A stretch of 64,000 bases of DNA from Roseobacter sp. MH60115 (GTDB lineage Bacteria; Pseudomonadota; Alphaproteobacteria; Rhodobacterales; Rhodobacteraceae). The DNA lies in the NCBI RefSeq assembly GCF_015644665.1, contig NZ_JADOBQ010000001.1:1054001-1118000 (forward strand), read 5' to 3'. The translations under genes and the position numbers were made by a program. Below the pieces are notes generated by a model, which saw nothing but the letters and a program-made list of their open reading frames with translations, searched no databases and was not told where the DNA came from. Below, in pieces: positions 58,407 through 64,000 of the stretch; positions within the stretch are counted from its first letter, which is position 1, and each line of letters starts with the position of its first letter.

Positions 58407-60568
58407 CCCCGGCGCTGGAAATCCGTGACCTGAACGTCTACTACGGTCAGTCCCATGCGCTGCAGGGGGTGGATCTGACGCTGGAGCGCGGCGTGCTGTC
58501 GGTGGTCGGGCGCAACGGCATGGGCAAGACGACCATGTGCAAGGCGATCATGGGGCTGCAGCCGGTCACCTCCGGGTCGATCTCCTTTCACGGCCAGTCG
58601 CTGGCGGGCATGGGTCCGTCAGAGGTTGCGCGCGCCGGGATCGGCTATGTACCGCAGGGCCGGCGGCTCTGGCAGTCATTGACCGTGGATGAACACCTCA
58701 AGCTGGTGGAAAAGCGCGGCGGCGCCTGGACGGTGGAGCGGGTCTATGGTGTCTTCCCGCGGCTCGCCGAACGTAAGAGCAATGGCGGCGCGCAGCTGTC
58801 GGGCGGAGAGCAGCAGATGCTGGCCATCGGACGGGCCTTGCTGCTGAACCCGCGCCTGCTGGTGATGGATGAGCCAACCGAAGGCCTGGCCCCGGTGATC
58901 GTGAACCAGGTGGCCGAGATGCTGGTGCGTCTGGGGCAGGAAGGCGACATCGACGTGCTGGTGATCGAGCAGAACATCGGCGTGGCCTGTGATGTGGCCT
59001 CGCAGGTGGCGATCATGGTCAACGGACGCATCAACCGGGTGATGGACAGCAGCATTCTGGCCGCCGACCGCGATCTGCAGCAGGCGCTTTTGGGCGTGGG
59101 CCGTCACGCGCATGACGAGACCGACGAGGTGACAGAGACGCGCGACACGGCCCCGGCCACGGCAGCGACCGAGGCGCGGGCCAAGGTCACGCGGATCTAT
59201 CTCTCCAATCCCAAAGTACCCACTCGTTGGACGGCGCCGGTGCCGGTGGCGGTCCTCGAAGGCTCCGCCCGGACGGTGACCGATGCCGTGGACCGGGGCA
59301 GCAATGTGGTGCCGCTCGCCGTGGAACGGCTGCCGATGGCGCGGCGCACTGTCTATGTCTGCGGCACCTTTGACACCAAGGGGCGAGAGCTGGAGTTCAT
59401 GGCCGGGCTGGTGCGCGCGCAGGGCCTGGCGGTGCAGACGGTGGACCTTTCCACATCCGGCGCACGGTCCGGCGCGGATGTACCGCCGCATGTGGTGGCC
59501 GCGCATCATCCCAGAGGGGCGGCGGCGGTCTTCACCGGCGATCGCGGCAGCGCCGTGGCGGGCATGACGCTGGCGTTCGAGCATTGGATCACGGGCTGCT
59601 ACGATGTGGCGGGTCTTTTATCGGCAGGCGGTTCTGGCGGCACCGCGCTGGTCTCCCCTGCCTTCCGCGTGCCGCCCGTTGGCGTGCCCAAGCTCATCGT
59701 CTCCACCGTCGCCTCGGGCAATACCGAGCAATATGTCGGCCCCTCGGACATCACCATGATGTATTCGGTGGCCGATGTGCAGGGGATCAATTCGATCACC
59801 CGCGAGGTGCTGGCCAATGGCGCCCATGCGCTGGCCGGGATGGTGCGCGCCCGGGCCCGGCAGGCGCCCGCGTCCGCGCCCGACAAACCCGCGCTGGGGC
59901 TGACCATGTTCGGGGTGACCACGCCTTGCGTGCAGAACGTCACCAAGGCGCTGGAGGCGGATTACGATTGCTTGGTCTTTCACGCCACGGGCGTTGGCGG
60001 TCGGTCGATGGAGAAACTGCTCGACAGTGGGATGCTTTCGGCGGTGCTGGATCTGACCACGACGGAGGTCTGCGACTATGTGGCGGGTGGGGTTTTTGCC
60101 GCCGATGACGACCGCTTTGGCGCCTCCATCCGTGCGGGGTTGCCGTATATCGGTGCCGCAGGCGCGCTCGACATGGTGAATTTCAACGCGCCGGACACGG
60201 TTCCGGCAAAGTACCAAGGGCGGCTTTTCTACGAGCATAATCCGCAGATCACCCTGATGCGGACAACGGTTCAGGAAAACCGCGCCATGGCCCGGTTCAT
60301 CGGCGAGAAGCTCAACCAGATGACGGGGCCGGTGCGGTTCTTCCTGCCAGAAGGCGGCGTTAGCCTGCTCGATGCGCCGGGCCAGCCGTTCTGGGACCCG
60401 GCGGCGGATGCAGCACTTTTCGACACGCTCGAGGCCACGGTGCGCCAGACCGCCAACCGCCAGCTTGTGCGCGTGCCCCACAATATCAACGACCCGGAAT
60501 TTGCGGATCTGGTGGTGCGGACCTTCCGGTCCTTTCACAGCACACCCGCCCGCGCCAGAGGAGCCTGA
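58403..60568 (+). CDS. fused LivF-type ABC ATPase and UPF0261 (Tm-1 N-terminal-like) domain
   Basis: The 721-residue protein joins two modules. Residues 1-235 are a full LivF-type ATPase: Walker [10 protein letters not shown] (35-43), signature [16 protein letters not shown], Walker [15 protein letters not shown] variable linker (about 236-310) leads to a UPF0261 domain (about 313-715) starting [17 protein letters not shown]. It includes [39 protein letters not shown] and [13 protein letters not shown]0261 is the fold of the N-terminal half of tomato Tm-1, which binds nucleotide and inhibits a viral replicase. The matching TIM-barrel half is the next gene. The role of the domain on an importer ATPase is unknown. 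Confidence 0.92.
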   Translation: MTPALEIRDLNVYYGQSHALQGVDLTLERGVLSVVGRNGMGKTTMCKAIMGLQPVTSGSISFHGQSLAGMGPSEVARAGIGYVPQGRRLWQSLTVDEHLKLVEKRGGAWTVERVYGVFPRLAERKSNGGAQLSGGEQQMLAIGRALLLNPRLLVMDEPTEGLAPVIVNQVAEMLVRLGQEGDIDVLVIEQNIGVACDVASQVAIMVNGRINRVMDSSILAADRDLQQALLGVGRHAHDETDEVTETRDTAPATAATEARAKVTRIYLSNPKVPTRWTAPVPVAVLEGSARTVTDAVDRGSNVVPLAVERLPMARRTVYVCGTFDTKGRELEFMAGLVRAQGLAVQTVDLSTSGARSGADVPPHVVAAHHPRGAAAVFTGDRGSAVAGMTLAFEHWITGCYDVAGLLSAGGSGGTALVSPAFRVPPVGVPKLIVSTVASGNTEQYVGPSDITMMYSVADVQGINSITREVLANGAHALAGMVRARARQAPASAPDKPALGLTMFGVTTPCVQNVTKALEADYDCLVFHATGVGGRSMEKLLDSGMLSAVLDLTTTEVCDYVAGGVFAADDDRFGASIRAGLPYIGAAGALDMVNFNAPDTVPAKYQGRLFYEHNPQITLMRTTVQENRAMARFIGEKLNQMTGPVRFFLPEGGVSLLDAPGQPFWDPAADAALFDTLEATVRQTANRQLVRVPHNINDPEFADLVVRTFRSFHSTPARARGA

Positions 60569-60571
60569 CCC

Positions 60572-61411
60572 ATGTTCGACCGCCAAGACCTGATGACCAA
60601 ATTCCGCGCCATGCGCGACGCCGGTGAGCCGATCATCGGGGGCGGCGCAGGCACCGGCCTGTCCGCGAAATGCGAGGAGGCGGGCGGCATCGACCTGATC
60701 GTGATCTACAATTCCGGACGCTACCGTATGGCGGGGCGCGGCTCGCTCGCCGGGCTGATGCCCTATGGCGATGCCAACGGTGTGGTGATGGAGATGGCGG
60801 GCGAGGTGCTGCCGGTGGTCGAAAGAACCCCCGTCCTCGCGGGCGTCTGTGCTACCGATCCTTTCCGGTTGATGGACAGGTTCCTCGATCAGGTGAAGGC
60901 GGCGGGGTTCTCAGGCGTGCAGAACTTCCCGACCGTGGGTCTCATCGACGGCACCTTCCGGGCCAACCTGGAAGAAACCGGCATGGGATACGCCCATGAG
61001 GTCGAGATGATCGCGATGGCGCACGAGCGCGACATGCTGACCACGCCTTATGTCTTCTCAGAGGCCGATGCCACGGCCATGGCGGAGGCGGGGGCCGACA
61101 TCATCGTGGTGCATCTGGGGCTGACCACCGGTGGCGCCATCGGGGCGGAAACCGGCGTGACCCTGCAGGAGGCGCCCGCCCTGACCGATGCCTGGGCGGC
61201 GGCGGCGCTCAAGGTCAACCCGGAGGTGCTGGTGCTGGTGCACGGCGGGCCCGTGGCCATGCCGGAGGATGCCGATTTCGTGCTGAAGAACACCCGACAC
61301 TGCCACGGCTTTTACGGCGCTTCCTCGATGGAACGGCTGCCGACGGAAATCGCGCTGCGGGACCAGACCGCGGCCTTCAAGAACATCGGACGCAAAGGGG
61401 GATCGTCATGA
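60572..61411 (+). CDS. TIM-barrel protein of the PEP-hydrolase-like family (PF09370 type)
   Basis: The 279-residue protein has the pattern of the TIM-barrel family named phosphoenolpyruvate hydrolase-like: [44 protein letters not shown], the GVCATDPF strand, [13 protein letters not shown] and [13 protein letters not shown]. In plant Tm-1 this barrel is the C-terminal half of the same protein as UPF0261; here they are adjacent genes 3 bp apart. Its reaction is not established. It overlaps the flotillin gene by 4 bp (ATGA). Confidence 0.88.
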   Translation: MFDRQDLMTKFRAMRDAGEPIIGGGAGTGLSAKCEEAGGIDLIVIYNSGRYRMAGRGSLAGLMPYGDANGVVMEMAGEVLPVVERTPVLAGVCATDPFRLMDRFLDQVKAAGFSGVQNFPTVGLIDGTFRANLEETGMGYAHEVEMIAMAHERDMLTTPYVFSEADATAMAEAGADIIVVHLGLTTGGAIGAETGVTLQEAPALTDAWAAAALKVNPEVLVLVHGGPVAMPEDADFVLKNTRHCHGFYGASSMERLPTEIALRDQTAAFKNIGRKGGSS

Positions 61412-64000
61412 CCGGTCAACTCATTGGGCAACTCATCCTGTGGCTGATCCTCGCGGTCATCGTCATCTTCATCCTCTACTGGGTGATGCACTGGCTTTAC
61501 CGTCGCTCCACCAAGGAAGTGGCCTTCGTGCGGACCGGGTTTCTAGGCGAACGGGTGGTGATCGACGGCGGTGCCTTCGTCTGGCCGATCATCCACGACA
61601 TCACGCCGGTGAACATGAATTCGCTCGATCTGGGGGTGACACGGGCACGCGAAGAGGCGCTGATCACCGGCGACAATCTGCGCGTGGACGTGGATGCGGA
61701 GTTCTACGTGCGGGTGCGCGGGACCAAAGAGGCGGTGAGCCTGGCCGCGTCGACCATGGGGCGCAGGACGCTGGAGCCGGAACGGCTGCACCGGCTGCTG
61801 TCGGGCAAATTCATCTCGGCCCTGCGCACGGTAGCGGCGGAAATGACCCTTGAAGAGCTGCACACCCAGCGCAAAGAGGTCACCGCCCGGGTGGCGGAAC
61901 TGGCACAGGAGGGGCTCGACAAGAACGGGTTGGAGCTGGAAAGCGTCGCGATCACGGATATCGACCAGACCGATCTGCAGTATTTCAACCCCTCCAACCG
62001 CTTCGACGCCATCGGCCTGACCTCCGTGATCGAGCAGGTCGAGGCACGGCGCAAGCTGCGCAATGACATCGAGCAGGATGCAATGATCCAGATCCGGACC
62101 CGCAATCTGCAGGCGGAGAAGGAAACACTGGCGATTGATCGGGCCTCCGAGGAGGCGCGGCTAGAGCAGGAGCGCGACATCGAGTTTCGGCGCGCCCAGC
62201 AGCGGGCCGAACTGGCGCGCGAACGCTCGGAACGGGAAAAAGAGGGCGAGGAGGCGACGCTGATCAGCAAGGAGGCCATCGAGACCGCGCGGATCACCAA
62301 TGAGGAAAGGGTCGCCGAGGCGCGCATCGCCTCGGAGCGCAAGATCCGCCAGCAGGAGATCGAGCGCCAGAAGGTCATCGACGAGGCCGAGATTGCCACG
62401 CGCGAAGCGGTGGAGAAGGCACGGATCACCCAGGAAAAATCTCTGACCGAAACCCGGATCAAAACCGACAAGGACACGCAAGCGGCGGAGATTTCCGCCA
62501 AGGAAGCCATCGAGAAAGCCCGCATTGCGCAGGATCGGACCTTGACCGAAGCGCGCATCGAGAAGGATCGCGAGACGCAGGCGCGCGAGATCGACCGCAA
62601 GCGCCAGATCGAGGAGGCGGATATTGCCGCCAAGGAGGTCATTGAAAAGGCCCGCATCGCGCAGGAACGCGAGGTGACGGAGGCCCGGATTGCATTGGAG
62701 CGCACGACTCGGGAGCAGGAGATCGCGCGCAATCTCGCGGTGGATGAGGCAACAATTGCCGCGCAGGAGGCTGCGGAAAAGCTGCGCATCACGCAGGAGA
62801 CCACGATCAACGCCGAACGCATCGCCTCCAGCAAGGCGACCCGCGCGCTGGAGATCGAACGGCAGAAGGCGCTGGAAGAGGCCGAGATCGCCTCGCAGCA
62901 AGCCACCGAAGCGGCCCGCATTGCACGTGAAAAGGCGCTGGCGGCGGAACGGATCGCTGCCGAACAGGACACCCGGGCGCGGGAGATCGAACGTCAGCGC
63001 GAGCTTGACGCACAGCAGATCGACGCCGCCGAGCAAACCTCGCGTGAGCGGATTGCGCAGGAGGAGCGGGTACGCAGCCTCGAGATCGCGCGCAACAAGG
63101 CCATCGACGAGGCCGAGATTGCCGCGCGCGAAGCGGTGGAGGCGCAGCGGATTGCCACCGAGGCCGCGACCGAACTGCGCCGGATCGAAAGCCAGGAGAG
63201 CACGCAGGAGCGCGAAGTTGCCCGCGCCAAGGCCATCGAAAGCGCCGAGATCACCAAGGGCGAAGCCATTGAGGCCACGCGCATCGCCCGCGAAAAGAAG
63301 CTGGCCGCCGAACGGATTGCCTATGAGCAGGACCTGCGCGAGCGCGAGATCGCGCGCAACCGCGCCGTGGATGTGGCCAATGTCGGCGCGCAGGAAGAGA
63401 TCGCTCAGGCCCGCATCCAGGAAGAAAAACGCACCCGCGCCGCCGATATCGCCAAGGAGGCGGAGCTGCGGTCGCGCGAGATCGAAAAGCAGGAAGCCAT
63501 TGAGGCGGCAGAGATTTCCTCGCGCCGGCTGGTCGATCAGCAGCGCATCGAGAAGGAGGCGGAGACAACCGCGGACAAGATTGCCCGGGACGAGCGTATC
63601 CGCACGCTGGAGATCGCCCGCAACAAGGCGATGGATGCGGCACAGATTGCCGCAGATGAGGCGACGGAGGCCGCTCGCGTGGCCAAGGAGAAGACCGTCG
63701 ATGCGGAGCGGATCGCCGCCGAGCAGGAGCTCGATGCCAGAAAGCTCGAACGCAAGAAGGCGCTGGAAGCGCTGGAAATCGCCCGCGTGCAATCCCTGCG
63801 CGAGGCCGAGATCGCCAGTCAGGAAGACGTGGAGCGGGCCAAGATCGCCAGCGAACGCGGGCTGGATGACGCCCGTATCGGACACCAGACCGAACGCCGC
63901 ACCCGCGAGATCGCCCGCGAGAAGGCCGTCGAGGAGGCGGCGATGGAAAAAGCCATCGCGCTCTATCAGAAATCCCTCGATGAAAGTGCCGCAGCGGTGG
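61408..64000 (+). CDS. flotillin/SPFH-family protein with giant 11-residue-repeat stalk (partial)
   Basis: The gene starts at an ATG overlapping the previous stop and runs past the window end; 864 residues are visible. A membrane anchor (about 8-28) is followed by an SPFH/band 7 domain (about 35-235; [58 protein letters not shown]). A charged helical stalk with exact 11-residue periodicity fills the rest to residue 843. The last visible residues ([11 protein letters not shown]) break the pattern. Flotillins scaffold membrane microdomains; the ordinary ones have far shorter coiled coils (about 200 residues). It is the last visible gene of the ABC/Tm-1-like operon. Confidence 0.9.
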   Translation, partial: MTGQLIGQLILWLILAVIVIFILYWVMHWLYRRSTKEVAFVRTGFLGERVVIDGGAFVWPIIHDITPVNMNSLDLGVTRAREEALITGDNLRVDVDAEFYVRVRGTKEAVSLAASTMGRRTLEPERLHRLLSGKFISALRTVAAEMTLEELHTQRKEVTARVAELAQEGLDKNGLELESVAITDIDQTDLQYFNPSNRFDAIGLTSVIEQVEARRKLRNDIEQDAMIQIRTRNLQAEKETLAIDRASEEARLEQERDIEFRRAQQRAELARERSEREKEGEEATLISKEAIETARITNEERVAEARIASERKIRQQEIERQKVIDEAEIATREAVEKARITQEKSLTETRIKTDKDTQAAEISAKEAIEKARIAQDRTLTEARIEKDRETQAREIDRKRQIEEADIAAKEVIEKARIAQEREVTEARIALERTTREQEIARNLAVDEATIAAQEAAEKLRITQETTINAERIASSKATRALEIERQKALEEAEIASQQATEAARIAREKALAAERIAAEQDTRAREIERQRELDAQQIDAAEQTSRERIAQEERVRSLEIARNKAIDEAEIAAREAVEAQRIATEAATELRRIESQESTQEREVARAKAIESAEITKGEAIEATRIAREKKLAAERIAYEQDLREREIARNRAVDVANVGAQEEIAQARIQEEKRTRAADIAKEAELRSREIEKQEAIEAAEISSRRLVDQQRIEKEAETTADKIARDERIRTLEIARNKAMDAAQIAADEATEAARVAKEKTVDAERIAAEQELDARKLERKKALEALEIARVQSLREAEIASQEDVERAKIASERGLDDARIGHQTERRTREIAREKAVEEAAMEKAIALYQKSLDESAAAV
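62287..63936 (+). repeat. 50 tandem 33-bp units encoding 11-residue (hendecad) repeats
   Basis: Reading from residue 294 to 843 gives exactly 50 consecutive 11-residue units without any insertion or deletion. Examples are [22 protein letters not shown] and [11 protein letters not shown]-like units. Position 3 is Ile in 46 units, Val in three and Leu in one. Position 9 is aliphatic, Met, Ala or Thr in all but one. Position 1 is often Ala and the rest are Glu, Arg, Lys, Gln or Asp. This predicts a continuous right-handed coiled coil. Confidence 0.92.

Noticed and set aside
62161-63885. A 574-codon open frame on the minus strand across the flotillin stalk
   Set aside because: It mirrors the 33-bp repeat of the sense gene, which keeps the antisense frame open. 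The product is an 11-residue-periodic sequence of no known family and has no ribosome site. A 422-codon minus frame at 61704-62972 is rejected for the same reason.

Overview
The window is GC-rich, gene-dense DNA from an alphaproteobacterium, most likely a marine member of the Rhodobacterales (Roseobacter-like). This is inferred from gene content: two TRAP transporters, a Sinorhizobium-type agl operon, TamA/TamB, a glucosylglycerol-phosphate synthase suited to salty water, and many ATGA start/stop overlaps. I see no rRNA, tRNA, CRISPR array, insertion sequence or phage gene.

Layout. 1-4.6 kb: an operon with an aldo/keto reductase, a flavin reductase and a TRAP transporter (small subunit, large subunit, binding protein). 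4.6-6.4 kb: a Sel1-repeat protein and a divergent di-heme peroxidase. 6.4-15.4 kb: alpha-glucoside uptake and hydrolysis, with a GH1 glucosidase and the LacI-type AglR leftward, and aglEFGAK rightward from a promoter carrying a palindromic operator. 15.5-27.3 kb: a DUF3307 membrane protein, then a type I secretion locus (TolC-like porin, ABC exporter with a dead C39 domain, HlyD adaptor) and its likely substrate, a 1267-residue FecR/VCBS/VWA/RTX protein. A CHASE2 adenylate cyclase gene lies divergent to the adhesin gene, and a CRP-like box sits between them. 27.3-29.6 kb: ggpS and a HAD phosphatase, making the osmolyte glucosylglycerol. 30.3-35.8 kb: tamA-tamB. 35.8-41.9 kb: a second flavin reductase, acs, a GNAT acetyltransferase, and a TetR-controlled group of membrane/SRPBCC genes with a large dyad operator. 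42.3-46.6 kb: a second TRAP transporter meeting pobA (4-hydroxybenzoate hydroxylase). 46.7-48.7 kb: an MHYT-GGDEF-EAL protein.

48.8-64 kb is the most unusual part. After two small dimeric alpha-beta barrel genes and an ArsR regulator comes a branched-chain-amino-acid-type ABC system: binding protein, an iron-alcohol-dehydrogenase-like pseudoenzyme, an aldehyde dehydrogenase, an AraC regulator, an 18-codon leader ORF, and LivH/LivM/LivG-type genes. The LivF-type ATPase is fused to a UPF0261 (Tm-1 N-terminal type) domain. The next gene is the matching TIM-barrel (PF09370-type) protein, and the last is a flotillin/SPFH protein whose stalk is 50 uninterrupted 11-residue repeats, running off the window end. 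From the leader ORF onward the genes overlap or nearly abut, so they form one operon. It resembles a bacterial counterpart of the plant Tm-1 protein tied to an ABC importer and a membrane scaffold, and is the best candidate for an undescribed system here.
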